Shown one piece after another: positions 1 to 8,978 of a stretch of 64,000 nucleotides of DNA (position 1 is its first letter; every line of letters starts with the position of its first letter). The stretch is taken from contig NZ_JABXWI010000010.1 in assembly GCF_014930365.1 (NCBI RefSeq), forward strand, positions 124,001 through 188,000, in the 5' to 3' direction. The notes beneath the pieces were generated by a model. The model had not been told where the DNA came from, ran no database searches, and worked only from the letters and a program-made list of their open reading frames with translations. The DNA is from Streptomyces caniscabiei (lineage in GTDB: Bacteria; Actinomycetota; Actinomycetes; Streptomycetales; Streptomycetaceae). The position numbers were made by a program, and so were the translations under genes.

Positions 1-1583
1 GGGAGAACCACCGCGCGGTCTCCCTCTCCCGCTCGGCACTCGCCGGAGCGGGCCCGGACGCCGACTCCGAGCTGGCCGCCCGGGTGCGCTACACGCTCGC
101 CGGTGACCTGATGCGCGTGGACCATCTGGAGGCCGCGTTCCGGTACAGCAGCGAGGCGCTGGCGATGATCCCGGTCGAGCCGCCGTCCCGTACCTGGGTG
201 TGGGCGGCGGCCACGCATGTGATGGCGGCGCGGTACGTGGGGCAGGACGAGGAGGCCGGGCGGGTGGCCGGGGAGGCGCTGGACGTGGCCGAGCGGCTCG
301 GGCTGGCCGACGCGCGGGCCGACCTGATCATCTCCGTGGTGGGCCTCGACCCCCGGACCAACCGGCGTACGGCGCCGGGCCGGGCGCGGCTGTGTGACGC
401 CCGTGACCTGGCCCGTGGCGCGGGGAACGTCCCGGTGGAGATGCGGGCCCTGTTCAACCTCGCCGTCGGCTGTTTCGAATCCGGCGACCTCGACGCGTGC
501 CGGGCCTGGCTCGCCGAGGGGCTGGAGCGGGCGGGCCGCGCGGGCCTGCTCTCCTCCCCGTATCCGGTGGAGATGCGCTACCTCCACTCCCTGTGCCTCT
601 ACACCCTGGGCCGCTGGGACGAGTGCGTCCGCTCGGCCGCCGACGCCGACCGGCTGCCCGCCGACGCCGGATACGCGGTCGGTCCCGCCCTGTACGTCGC
701 CCTCGCCCGGGGCGACGAGAGCGCGGTCGACCGGGCACGGGCGCTCCTGGAGGGGCGCTACGACTTCATGGCGGCCCTGGTCGCGGGCATCACCCTCGCC
801 GAGGCGGCGCTCCTGCGGCGCGATCCCCACGGCGCCGTCGCGCAGTTCCGCAAGAGTGTCTCCCTCCTCACCGAGCAGGTCGGGGCCCGGCCCGACGCGA
901 CCGTCCGGCTCGCCGCCCTGGCGCTCGGGGCGGTCGCGGACGCGGTGGCCGAGCGGCGGTCGGCCGGGGACGAGGAGGAGGTGCGGCGCTGGGCCGCCAC
1001 GGGGGAGGAGCTGGTGCGGGCCGCGCGGGACACAGCAGCCGTGGGGGAGGACGGCGCTGGGCAGGGGCCGGAGGGGCTGGCCTGGCTGGCGCGGGCCGAG
1101 GCGGAGTGGACGCGGGTGCGGACCGGTCCCGAGGTGGAGGTCTGGCGCCGGGCGGTGGACGCGTTCGCGTTCGGCGATCCGTACGAGTCGGCCCGGGGCC
1201 GGCTGCGGCTGGCGGAGGCGCTGCTGGCGGCGGGGGCGCGGGAGGAGGCGGCGGCCGAGGCCCGCGTGGTCGCGGAGACCGCCGACCGGCTGGGCGCCGT
1301 GCCGCTGCGGGCCGCCCTGGACGCGCTGGTGCGGCGGGGGCGGTTGGGCGAGGCGCAGGGCAACGGGGACGTGCCCGCCCTCACCGCGCGGGAGAGCGAT
1401 GTCCTGCGGCTGCTCGCGCTCGGCCGCACCAACCGGCAGATCGGCGAGGAGCTGTTCATCACCGGGAAGACGGCGAGCGTCCATGTGTCCAACATCCTGG
1501 CCAAGTTGGGGGCGGCGAGCCGTACGGAGGCGGTGGCCATCGCCTACCGGCAGGGGCTGATCACCACCGGCTCGCCGACCTGA
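1..1583 (+). CDS. LuxR-family transcriptional regulator, C-terminal part (5' end outside window)
   Basis: The reading frame is open from the first bases of the window, so the start lies upstream and only about the last 525 residues are seen. Most of it is Ala/Leu/Arg-rich helical repeat sequence of the TPR-like kind found in large ATP-binding LuxR (LAL) regulators. The last ~65 residues are a clear LuxR/GerE helix-turn-helix, beginning LTARESDVLRLLALGRTNRQ and continuing through IGEELFITGKTASVHVSNIL. The N-terminal AAA/NACHT ATPase expected of a LAL protein would be off the left edge, so that assignment is inferred. It converges with the ABC importer operon, with only 54 bp between the two stops. 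Target genes unknown. Confidence 0.85.
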   Translation, partial: ENHRAVSLSRSALAGAGPDADSELAARVRYTLAGDLMRVDHLEAAFRYSSEALAMIPVEPPSRTWVWAAATHVMAARYVGQDEEAGRVAGEALDVAERLGLADARADLIISVVGLDPRTNRRTAPGRARLCDARDLARGAGNVPVEMRALFNLAVGCFESGDLDACRAWLAEGLERAGRAGLLSSPYPVEMRYLHSLCLYTLGRWDECVRSAADADRLPADAGYAVGPALYVALARGDESAVDRARALLEGRYDFMAALVAGITLAEAALLRRDPHGAVAQFRKSVSLLTEQVGARPDATVRLAALALGAVADAVAERRSAGDEEEVRRWAATGEELVRAARDTAAVGEDGAGQGPEGLAWLARAEAEWTRVRTGPEVEVWRRAVDAFAFGDPYESARGRLRLAEALLAAGAREEAAAEARVVAETADRLGAVPLRAALDALVRRGRLGEAQGNGDVPALTARESDVLRLLALGRTNRQIGEELFITGKTASVHVSNILAKLGAASRTEAVAIAYRQGLITTGSPT

Positions 1584-1637
1584 CCCACGGCTCGGCTCCG
1601 AGGACGCGTTGCCCGCGCGGGACCGGGGCGGCGTCGC

Positions 1638-2336
1638 CTAGACCGCGGTGGACCCGTCCGGTACGAGCCGCCCGGCGCGCATCTCGATCGAGCGGTCCGC
1701 GAAGTGGCGTACGACCGCGCGGTCGTGGCAGATGAAGAGGTACCCGAGGTTCAGCTCGTCCTGGAGGTCGGCGAGCAGGTTGAGGACGCCGGCCCGGACG
1801 GAGGGGTCCAGGGCGGACACCGGCTCGTCGAGGACCAGCAGACGCGGCTCGGACGCCAACGCCCGTGCGATGCCGACCCGTTGGCACTGACCGCCGGACA
1901 GCTCGTGCGGGAAGCGGTCGCCGAGGGCCGGGTCCAGACCGACCCGGTCCAGGAGCCCGGCGACCCGGTCGGGGCCGGTGGCGTCCCAGCGGCCCTGCAC
2001 GCGCAGGGGTTCCGCGACCGCCTCGCGGACGCGGTGGCGGGGGCTGAGCGAGCCGTACGGGTCCTGGAAGACCGGCTGCATACGGGGCCGGAGCGGGCGC
2101 AGCTCGCGTTCGGAGAGCGACGTCAGCTCCCGTCCCTCGAAGCGGACCTCGCCGCCGTCCGGGCGGCGCAGCCGGAGCACGGCGGCGACCGTGGAGGACT
2201 TTCCGCAGCCGGACGGGCCGTTCAGCGCCACGGTCTCGCCCGCGGCCACCGTGAAGGACACCCGGTCGACGGCGGTGACCGGGCCGTAGCGGACGACCAG
2301 GTCGCGCACGTCGAGCAGGGGGGTCTGCGGGTTCAC
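1638..2336 (-). CDS. ABC importer ATPase, DppF/OppF type
   Basis: ATP-binding subunit (232 aa) of a nickel/peptide/opine-type importer, cytoplasmic face of the membrane. Walker A GPSGCGKS near residue 40, signature LSGGQCQRVGIARAL near 145, and Walker B RLLVLDEP followed by the H-loop region (LFICHD). It starts at a GTG overlapping the stop of the upstream ATPase gene by 4 bp, so the two ATPases are translationally coupled and probably form the heterodimer usual for this family. Shorter than many OppF proteins because it lacks the long C-terminal oligopeptide-transporter extension that its partner has. Last gene of the four-gene leftward operon. Confidence 0.9.
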   Translation of the reverse strand: MNPQTPLLDVRDLVVRYGPVTAVDRVSFTVAAGETVALNGPSGCGKSSTVAAVLRLRRPDGGEVRFEGRELTSLSERELRPLRPRMQPVFQDPYGSLSPRHRVREAVAEPLRVQGRWDATGPDRVAGLLDRVGLDPALGDRFPHELSGGQCQRVGIARALASEPRLLVLDEPVSALDPSVRAGVLNLLADLQDELNLGYLFICHDRAVVRHFADRSIEMRAGRLVPDGSTAV

Positions 2337-3421
2337 ACGCGCTCCAGGAACAACTCGGTCGCGGGGTGCGGGACTTCGTCCCAGCGGTGGCAGGAGACCT
2401 CATGGCCGTCCCCGGCCGCCCACGGCCGCGGTTCCTCGCGGCGGCAGCGGTCCTCGACGAGCGGACAGCGCGGGGCGAACGCGCAGCCCGGCGGGCGGGC
2501 GTCGGGGGCGGGAGGGGACCCGGGGATGGAGGGCAGCCGCCGGCGACGACGACCGGCGGGGCGCGGACGGTGGCCGCTGCCGCTGCCGCTGCCGCTGCCG
2601 CTGTCGTCGTCGTTGCCGTGGTCGTCGGCGTCGTCCGGTGGCAGCGACGCCAGCAGGCCCGCCGTGTACGGCGCGCGGGGGCGGCACCACACGGTCGCCG
2701 CCGGGCCCTGTTCGACCTGGCGTCCGGCGTACATGACCAGCACGCGGTCGGCGTGCTCCCGGACCACTTCCAGGTCGTGGGTGACCAGCACGAGCGCGGC
2801 ACCGACGGCCTCCCGCTGTGCGGCGAGGACCCGCAGCACCTGTTCCTGGAGTTCCGCGTCGAGCGCGGTCGTCGGCTCGTCGGCGACCACCACGTCCGGT
2901 TCGTTGATCGTCGCCATGGCGATCACGGCCCGCTGGCGCATCCCGCCGGAGTACTCGTGCGGATACGCCCGCGCCCTGCGCCCGGCGTCGGGGATGCCCA
3001 CCCGATCGAGCGCGTCGACCGCCCGGGCACGGGCCTCCTTGCGCGAGACGCGCGCCACCGACCGTACGGCCGCGGCGAGTTGGTCGCCCACGGGGTGCAC
3101 GGGGGAAAGCGCCGACAAGGCGTCCTGGGGGACCAGGGCGATACGCCGGCCGCGCTGGGCGGCGAGGTCGGTCTCCCCGCGCAGCCGTACGGTGCCGCTG
3201 CTCGTCGCGCCCTCGGGCAGCATCCCGAGCAGCGCCCGGGCCGTGAGGGACTTGCCCGCGCCCGACTCGCCGACCAGGGCGAGCACTTCGCGCGGCCGCA
3301 CGTCGAAGGACAGCCCGCGCACGGCCTCGACCCCGCCGAACGCGACCCGCAGCCCGCGGACCGAGAGCAGGACGTCGGAGGCGGGCGGCGCGTCCCCAGG
3401 CGGCGCGTCCGTGGGCGGCAC
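2333..3421 (-). CDS. ABC importer ATPase, DppD/OppD type
   Basis: First of two ATPases (~362 aa). Walker A GESGAGKS, signature YSGGMRQRAVIAMA, Walker B DVVVADEPTTALD. The C-terminal region (CAFAPRCPLVEDRC, later CHRW) is the oligopeptide-transporter extension. Between ATPase core and extension is a low-complexity acidic and Ser-Gly linker (DDADDHGNDDDSGSGSG) encoded by repeated GGCAGC-type hexamers near 2575-2610. The frame is open far upstream inside the permease gene; I chose the GTG one base after the permease stop, with GAGG 6 nt upstream. A TTG at 3445, behind an AAGGGAAAGG-like site, is the alternative. Coupled to genes on both sides. Confidence 0.88.
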   Translation of the reverse strand: MPPTDAPPGDAPPASDVLLSVRGLRVAFGGVEAVRGLSFDVRPREVLALVGESGAGKSLTARALLGMLPEGATSSGTVRLRGETDLAAQRGRRIALVPQDALSALSPVHPVGDQLAAAVRSVARVSRKEARARAVDALDRVGIPDAGRRARAYPHEYSGGMRQRAVIAMATINEPDVVVADEPTTALDAELQEQVLRVLAAQREAVGAALVLVTHDLEVVREHADRVLVMYAGRQVEQGPAATVWCRPRAPYTAGLLASLPPDDADDHGNDDDSGSGSGSGSGHRPRPAGRRRRRLPSIPGSPPAPDARPPGCAFAPRCPLVEDRCRREEPRPWAAGDGHEVSCHRWDEVPHPATELFLERV

Positions 3422-3422
3422 G

Positions 3423-5327
3423 TCAGACCTCGGTTGCGGCTTCAACGGATGCCTTTCCCTTCGTACGGTGCGTTCGGCCGGGAGTGCGCGTGCGCCGCGC
3501 GCCCGTCCTCGACCGTGCGTACGCCGCGCCCGACACGGCGAGAGCGGCCAGCAGGGCGAGGGCGACCGCCGGTGCCAGGGCCGCCCACGGGGCGCGTTCC
3601 ACGTACGCGCGGGACTCGTCGAGGAGCAACCCCCACTCCGGCGTGGGCGGTTGGGCCCCGAGGCCCAGGAAGCCCAGTGAGGCGAGGGCCAGGGCGATGC
3701 CCGGCAGACGCAGGACGGCGTGGCGGGCGACGGGGGCGGCGACCGACGGGAGGACATGCCGGGTGAGGATCCACCACGGGCTCGCGCCGATGGCCCGTTG
3801 GGCGGTCAGGAACGCGGACGCACGGACCTCCTGCACCAGCGCCGCCGCGTGGGCGGACAGGGCGGGCCAGGAGATCAGGGCCACGGCGAGGGCCGCGCCG
3901 CCCGTGCCGGGGCCGGCCGCCGCGGCGACGAGGATGCCGACGATCACCGGGGGCAGCGCGTTGGCGATGTCCGCCGCGCCCGCCGCGACCCGGGGCAGGA
4001 AGCCGAGTGCCAGGGAGACGAGCAGGCTCAGCGCGCAGACCGCCGCCGCCGTGCCGACCGTGGCGGCCGCGCCGTGGCCGAGGCGGGCCAGGACGTCACG
4101 GCCGAGCCCGTCCGTGCCGAGCGGGTGCACCCAGGACGGCCGGAGGAGACGAGCGGTGGTGTCCACGGCGTACGGGTCGCGCAGCAGACCCCAGCCGATG
4201 GTGACGAGGAGGACGGCCGCGAGGGTCAGCGGTATCGCGGGGTGGGCGCGGACCGGCCGGGCCGGCGGCAGGGTGAGGCCCGCGTCGCGCAGCGCCGGGC
4301 CGAGGAGCCGGCGCCGGACGAGGGCGGCCAGGGCGCCCGCGACCAGGCCCAGGGCGAGGAGGGCGAGGACCGCGCCCTGGAGGAGGGGGAGGTCCTGGGA
4401 CTTGGCCGCGCCCAGTGCGGTACGGCCGATGCCGGGCACCGCGAAGACCGTCTCCACGGCGACGGCGCCGCCGGTCAGGCCCACGGCGGCCATGCCGAAC
4501 TGCGGTACCAGGGGCGGCAGTACACGGCGCAGCGCGGCCGCCGAGACCCGGGCCCGGCCGACGCCCGCGCCCCGCCACAGCTCGACCCAGCGTTCGTCGA
4601 GCACGGCGGGCAGCGCGTCCGCGACCAGGCGGCCCAGCAGACCGCCGGCCGGGACACCGAGGGCGATCGCGGGCAGCACCAGATACTCCGGGCCCGCCCA
4701 GCCGGACGTGGGCAGCCAGCCCAGCCAGACCCCGCAGACCAGCAGCGCCACCGTGGCCAGCAGGAACTCGGGGACGGCGGCGAGCATCGCGGCGAACGCG
4801 CCGGCCGACCCCCGGCCCCGGACGAGGACCGGGGCGATCAGTGCTCCGGCCAGCACGAGCGCGACGGCGAAGGCGGTGCCCATCAGGGCGAGGGAGACCT
4901 GGAGGCCGGAGACCACCGAGGGCAGGACGTCCGTGCCGGACACCCATGAGGTGCCGAGGTTGCCGCGCACCAGCCCGGAGGCCCAACTGCCCAGCAGGGA
5001 CAGGGGACCCGAGCCCAGGCCCAGGTCCTCGCGTATCGCGGCCAGCGCCTCGGGGGTCGCCTCCTGCTCGGCCGACCGGGCTCGCAGCACGGTCAGCGCG
5101 GGATCACGGCCGGACAGCCACGGCAACAGACCGACGACGGCCAGCACACCGAGAAGACAGCAGAGACGGGTCAGCCCGGCGGCCCCGACCAGCGCCCTGG
5201 CGAACCGCCGCGCCCGCCCGGTCCCGCTCACTCCGGCCCCTCGAGCCCACCGAACGGCCCCGACCGCCTCGGCGGCGCTTCGGACGTCGCGTGTTCCGGC
5301 GGTCGGTTCGCCTGCGGACGTGCTCAT
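3423..5327 (-). CDS. Fused two-domain ABC importer permease (DppB-DppC fusion)
   Basis: Single 634-aa membrane protein combining both permeases of a peptide/nickel-type importer. Residues ~50-330 resemble DppB (N-terminal membrane helix, then a five-helix core ending near GGAVAVETVFAVPGIGRTAL). Residues ~345-620 resemble DppC, with the family hallmarks LLRPSWVHPLGTDGLGRDV and ALASLGFLGLGAQPPTPEWG. Normally these are two ~310-aa proteins from separate genes. The start overlaps the lipoprotein stop by 4 bp (ATGA). The whole transporter is thus four genes: binding protein, fused permease, two ATPases. Substrate cannot be read from the permease; the Zur-like box upstream of the operon points toward a zinc-related ligand. 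Confidence 0.9.
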   Translation of the reverse strand: MSTSAGEPTAGTRDVRSAAEAVGAVRWARGAGVSGTGRARRFARALVGAAGLTRLCCLLGVLAVVGLLPWLSGRDPALTVLRARSAEQEATPEALAAIREDLGLGSGPLSLLGSWASGLVRGNLGTSWVSGTDVLPSVVSGLQVSLALMGTAFAVALVLAGALIAPVLVRGRGSAGAFAAMLAAVPEFLLATVALLVCGVWLGWLPTSGWAGPEYLVLPAIALGVPAGGLLGRLVADALPAVLDERWVELWRGAGVGRARVSAAALRRVLPPLVPQFGMAAVGLTGGAVAVETVFAVPGIGRTALGAAKSQDLPLLQGAVLALLALGLVAGALAALVRRRLLGPALRDAGLTLPPARPVRAHPAIPLTLAAVLLVTIGWGLLRDPYAVDTTARLLRPSWVHPLGTDGLGRDVLARLGHGAAATVGTAAAVCALSLLVSLALGFLPRVAAGAADIANALPPVIVGILVAAAAGPGTGGAALAVALISWPALSAHAAALVQEVRASAFLTAQRAIGASPWWILTRHVLPSVAAPVARHAVLRLPGIALALASLGFLGLGAQPPTPEWGLLLDESRAYVERAPWAALAPAVALALLAALAVSGAAYARSRTGARRTRTPGRTHRTKGKASVEAATEV

Positions 5328-6814
5328 TTGATGTACGTGTCCGCCGTGACCAGTTCCCGCTCGCGCGGGTCGTGGGCCGCGTCCACGACTCCGGACGCGT
5401 CGCCCTGGATGACGCGCTCGTGCAGCATCGGCACGGCCGCGTCGGTGGTGAGGACGGCGGCCTCCGCGTCGATGACGGCCCGGCGGCGGGCGTCACCGGC
5501 GGCGGCGTCGGCGGCCCGGTCGAGGGCCGTGTCGACGGTCTTGTCGGCGAGCTGGGAGATGTTGAAGGAGCCGTCGGAGGCGAAGTCGCTGTAGAGGTAC
5601 GCGGCCGGGTCGCCGGAGTCGAGGACGGTCGCCCGGGAGAGGATGAAGGCGTCGAACTCGCCCGCGAGCGCGTCGGACTCGATGTTGGCGTACTCGCGCA
5701 CGTCGAGCTTCACCTTGAACCCGGCCTTCTGCAGCTGCTGTTGCAGCGTCGCGGCGACCTCGGGCAGCTCGGCGCGGTCGGTGAAGGTGCCGATGGTGAT
5801 CGACTTTCCGGACGGGTCACCGGCCTTGGCGCGCTCGACCGTCGAGCGCAGGTCGGCGGCCCAGGGCAGCGCCGGCCCCAGCAGTCCCTTCGCCACGTCG
5901 GCGCGCCCCTCGTACACGCCCTCGACGATCGACTCGGCGTCGACGGCCTCGCGGGCGGCGGCGCGCAGCGAGGCGTCCTTGAACACGCCCTTCTCGGTGT
6001 TCAGATAGAGGGTGTTGGTGCGCGGCATCGGGACCTCGGTGATCAGGTCCTGGTCGAGCACGGCGGCCTGCGACACCGGGACCGCCTCGACGATGTCGGC
6101 CTCGCCGCTGCGCAGGGAGGCCGCGCGGGCGGTGCCGTCCGGCACGAACCGCACGTCGATGCCGGGGGCCTTGGCCTTGTCGCCCCAGTAGCCGTCGTAG
6201 CGGTCGAGGGCGGCGGATGCGGTGCCGTTGACCTCGGTCAGCTCGAAGGGACCGGTGCCGGCGCCCAGCGGGTTCACCGTCTTCCCCTTGTACGCCTTCG
6301 CCGCGAGGATCGACAGCTGCGGTGAGCTGAGGCGCTGCGGGACCAGCGGGTCCTCGACCGCCGTGGTGACGGTGACGGTGTCGCCGTCGGCCTTCGCCGT
6401 GAGGTCCACGCCGTCGAGGATGCGGGGCTTGGGGGAGGCGGTGGCCGCCTCGGTGAGGGAGTTGACGACGGCCTCACCCGTCAGCTTCGTACCGTCGTGG
6501 AAGGTCACGCCCTCCCGGATGGTGAAGGTCCACTTCTTGCCCGAGCGCTTCCACTCGGTGGCGAGCGCGGGCTGTGCGTCGCCCTCCGCGTTCAGCTTCA
6601 CCAGGGTCTCGGCGGTCGACCAGCGCGACAGCTTGAACGCGTCGTCGGAGAGCGGGGACAGGCCCGAGCGGGGCGGCTGCATCATCGCGATCCGTATCCG
6701 CTTGCCCTCGCCGCCCGCCTCCTCGGGGCCCGCTGCCGAGAAACAGCCCGTGAGCAGGGCCGAGGTCGCGGTGGTGACCGCGGTGAGCGGGACGAAACGG
6801 GCCGGGACGCGCAC
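5324..6814 (-). CDS. ABC importer substrate-binding lipoprotein (SBP_bac_5 family)
   Basis: Extracytoplasmic solute-binding lipoprotein, 496 aa. The first 25 residues are a lipoprotein signal with lipobox LLTGC, so Cys24 should be lipidated. The body is typical of the family-5 binding proteins for peptides, nickel and opines: an early segment around PLSDDAFKLSRWSTAETLVKL, then WTFTIREGVTFHDGTKLTGE and later EYANIESDALAGEFDAF. The start is a GTG with GGAG 7 nt upstream. First gene of the operon; a Zur-like palindrome lies 57-71 bp upstream of the start codon. Substrate not determinable from sequence; zinc-chelate uptake is an inference from the operator only. Confidence 0.9.
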   Translation of the reverse strand: MRVPARFVPLTAVTTATSALLTGCFSAAGPEEAGGEGKRIRIAMMQPPRSGLSPLSDDAFKLSRWSTAETLVKLNAEGDAQPALATEWKRSGKKWTFTIREGVTFHDGTKLTGEAVVNSLTEAATASPKPRILDGVDLTAKADGDTVTVTTAVEDPLVPQRLSSPQLSILAAKAYKGKTVNPLGAGTGPFELTEVNGTASAALDRYDGYWGDKAKAPGIDVRFVPDGTARAASLRSGEADIVEAVPVSQAAVLDQDLITEVPMPRTNTLYLNTEKGVFKDASLRAAAREAVDAESIVEGVYEGRADVAKGLLGPALPWAADLRSTVERAKAGDPSGKSITIGTFTDRAELPEVAATLQQQLQKAGFKVKLDVREYANIESDALAGEFDAFILSRATVLDSGDPAAYLYSDFASDGSFNISQLADKTVDTALDRAADAAAGDARRRAVIDAEAAVLTTDAAVPMLHERVIQGDASGVVDAAHDPRERELVTADTYIK

Positions 6815-6858
6815 GGGACACTCCGAGTAAAGGCGTGGTCAAAGATTCAACGTGCCTG

Positions 6859-6885
6859 ACCGTAGCACGATGACAATCATTTTCA
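6859..6885 (-). promoter_or_regulatory. Zur-like operator and putative -10 of the ABC importer operon
   Basis: At 6871-6885 the plus strand reads TGACAATCATTTTCA, a 7-1-7 palindrome with one mismatch that agrees closely with the Streptomyces Zur box as I remember it (TGAAAATNATTTTCA). On the minus strand the sequence TACGGT (6864-6859) fits a TANNNT -10 element just downstream of the box, so bound Zur would cover the -35 region of the importer promoter. The box lies in the 163-bp divergent region shared with the DUF4240 gene and could affect both. Confidence 0.6.
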
Positions 6886-6977
6886 GAAGCGTGGTTTTGC
6901 GCCACCACGATGCCGCCACGCGACCCCGAACACACAGGCCGGAGGGTGTTGTCAGTGCCCCCTGTCATGGTGGGGCC

Positions 6978-7559
6978 GTGGACGACGAGACCTTCTGGGA
7001 CCTGATCGAGGGCTGCCGCCGGGCGGCGGCCGGCCCCGACGAGCGGCTGGAGTGGCTGCGCGAGCGGCTGGCGGGCCGCACCGAGCCCGAGATCCTGGGG
7101 TTCCAGGCGGGCCTGGACCGGGTGTTGACCCCCACCCTCACCTGGGACCTGTGGGGCGCCGCCGACCGGATCATGGGCTGGTGCTCCGACGACAGCTTCT
7201 TCTACTTCCGGCTCTGGCTGGTCGGCCTGGGCCGGGAGGGGTTCGACAGCGTCGTCCGCGACCCGGACGCCCTGGCCGACGTGCCCGCCGTGCGGCGGCT
7301 CGTGGGCCGCTCGCCGGACGTCTGGGACGAGGACGAATGGCTGGAGTGGGAGGAGTTGGACTACGTCGCCGAGGGAGCCTACGCACGAGTCACCGGCCGC
7401 GCGGCGGACGACTTCTACGCCGCCATGGAGAGCCTCGGCGGTGACGACGACGAACTCGCGGACCCGGCCGGCGCACGCTGGGACGCCCGCGAGGACGCCG
7501 AGTCGCACCGCCGTCTGCCCCGCCTCAGCGCGCTGTTCCCGCTCCCCGCGGCGAGTTGA
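6978..7559 (+). CDS. DUF4240 domain protein
   Basis: 193-aa soluble protein of the DUF4240 family, recognised by the N-terminal DDETFWDLIEGCRR and a middle rich in Trp and acidic residues (WGAADRIMGWCSDDSFFYF, then WDEDEWLEWEEL). No catalytic motif is apparent and the function of the family is unknown to me. I chose the GTG at 6978 because the domain begins directly after it; the upstream part of the frame (to 6852) is atypical in composition and overlaps the Zur-like box and promoter. Divergent from the ABC importer operon. Confidence 0.75.
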   Translation: MDDETFWDLIEGCRRAAAGPDERLEWLRERLAGRTEPEILGFQAGLDRVLTPTLTWDLWGAADRIMGWCSDDSFFYFRLWLVGLGREGFDSVVRDPDALADVPAVRRLVGRSPDVWDEDEWLEWEELDYVAEGAYARVTGRAADDFYAAMESLGGDDDELADPAGARWDAREDAESHRRLPRLSALFPLPAAS

Positions 7560-7650
7560 CGCCCGCCGGCTCTCCCGTCGAGCCGACGCTTACCGGCTCT
7601 CCCGTCGAGCCGACGCCTGCCGAAGGCCTCATGGACGCTCCCCAAAGGCC

Positions 7651-8835
7651 TTAGAGCCGGGCGCCCTTCAGCGCCATGTGCAGCAGCAGGCGGTCCTCGC
7701 CGTCGGTCAGGCGCAGGCCCGTGAGCTGCTCGACGCGGGAGAGGCGGTAGTAGAGGGTCTGACGGTGGATGCCCAACTCGGCCGCCGTCCGCCCGGCTTG
7801 GCCCGCGTGGTCGAGGAAGGCCTCGGCGGTGCGGGCGAGTTCACGGTGGGCGGGGGTGAGGAGGGTGCGGACGGCCGGGTCCTGGGGGAGGCCGGGAGGC
7901 AGCGAGGTCAGCAGCCGGTACGGGCCGATGGAGCGCCACTCGGCGATCGGACCCAGCCGCGGCTCAGCCAGCGCCGCCCGGGCCGCCGCCGAGGCCTCCC
8001 GCCAGTCGGTGCCCAGTTCGGCGAGGCCCGCGCGGGCCCCCGAGACCCCCGCCGCCGCGTGCGCGCCCGCGCGCTCCAGCAGCCGGGCGGCCGCCGTGAG
8101 CGCCGGGGCCGGCACGTCCGCCGAGCGCAGCCGCACGAGCAGGGCGAGGCCCTGGTCCGCCTCGTCCCACGGCACCGTGCACAGGGCGGTCGCCCCCGGC
8201 ACCGTACGGAAGGAGGGGGCGTCGTCGGGGTCGGCGGACGGCCAGGGCGCCACGCACACGAGCGTGTGGACGCCGTCGCCGCGGGGGCCGAGGGCCGCGC
8301 GCAGCTCCGCCACGGCCATGTCGCGCTCCCAGTCAGGCCCGGCGGTGAGCACCGCGCGCAGCTCCCGGGTGAGGTCGGCGCCGGCCTGGGCCTCGTCCGC
8401 GAGGAGGGCGCCGATGCGGGAGGCCACCGCCATGGCGGCGGACAGCTGGGCGTCGGTCGGGCCCGGGTCGCCGTCCAGGAGCCAGACGTAACCGAGGACG
8501 ACCCCCCGATGGCGTACCGGGAGACAGACCCGCCCCCGGAGCACCCCGGCCTCCGGCGTCGGGGGGATCCGGACCGGGCCCGTCGCGCGGGTGATGCCGA
8601 AGCCCTCGAACCACTCCCGTACCGCCGTCGTCGAGCGGCGGGTCAGGATCGAGCGGGTGCGGACCGGGTCCAGGGCCGAGGGATCCAGCTCGCCCTCGCT
8701 GTCGTAGGCGCCGAAGGCGATCAGCTCGAAGTCGCGGTTCTCCAGCGTCGCCGGGGCGCCGAGCAGCGCGGAGATCTCGTCGACGAGGTCCTGGTAACCA
8801 CCCAGGGGGCGGGGCGATGCGGATTCCGGCGTCAC
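7651..8835 (-). CDS. PucR/CdaR-type transcriptional regulator, probable regulator of proline catabolism
   Basis: About 394 aa. The C-terminus carries the PucR helix-turn-helix (ELGIHRQTLYYRLSRVEQLTGL), and the middle has the GGDEF-like CdaR segment typical of the family; the N-terminal half probably senses a ligand. It is divergent from proline dehydrogenase with ~140 bp between starts, an arrangement expected for the activator of proline utilisation in streptomycetes (called PutR in some species, from memory). The start is uncertain: the GTG at 8835 has a GGAAG-like site about 8 nt upstream, whereas the in-frame ATG at 8871 has no visible ribosome binding site. Confidence 0.85.
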   Translation of the reverse strand: MTPESASPRPLGGYQDLVDEISALLGAPATLENRDFELIAFGAYDSEGELDPSALDPVRTRSILTRRSTTAVREWFEGFGITRATGPVRIPPTPEAGVLRGRVCLPVRHRGVVLGYVWLLDGDPGPTDAQLSAAMAVASRIGALLADEAQAGADLTRELRAVLTAGPDWERDMAVAELRAALGPRGDGVHTLVCVAPWPSADPDDAPSFRTVPGATALCTVPWDEADQGLALLVRLRSADVPAPALTAAARLLERAGAHAAAGVSGARAGLAELGTDWREASAAARAALAEPRLGPIAEWRSIGPYRLLTSLPPGLPQDPAVRTLLTPAHRELARTAEAFLDHAGQAGRTAAELGIHRQTLYYRLSRVEQLTGLRLTDGEDRLLLHMALKGARL

Positions 8836-8978
8836 GCGGGCATTCTTCCGCACGGACCGGCCTTCATACATCTGTCTGAGATCTGCGGCACGGATACGTG
8901 ACAGCTGTCGATGGTCGGCGAACGGAGGGATCCTTAGGTTTCACGGTGGTTCTATCTGCTGGTCTGTGGAGGTGCCCC

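Noticed and set aside
2574..2612. Tandem GGCAGC-like hexamers on the minus strand
   Set aside because: Encodes a Ser-Gly linker inside the ATPase gene; no sign of a mobile element.
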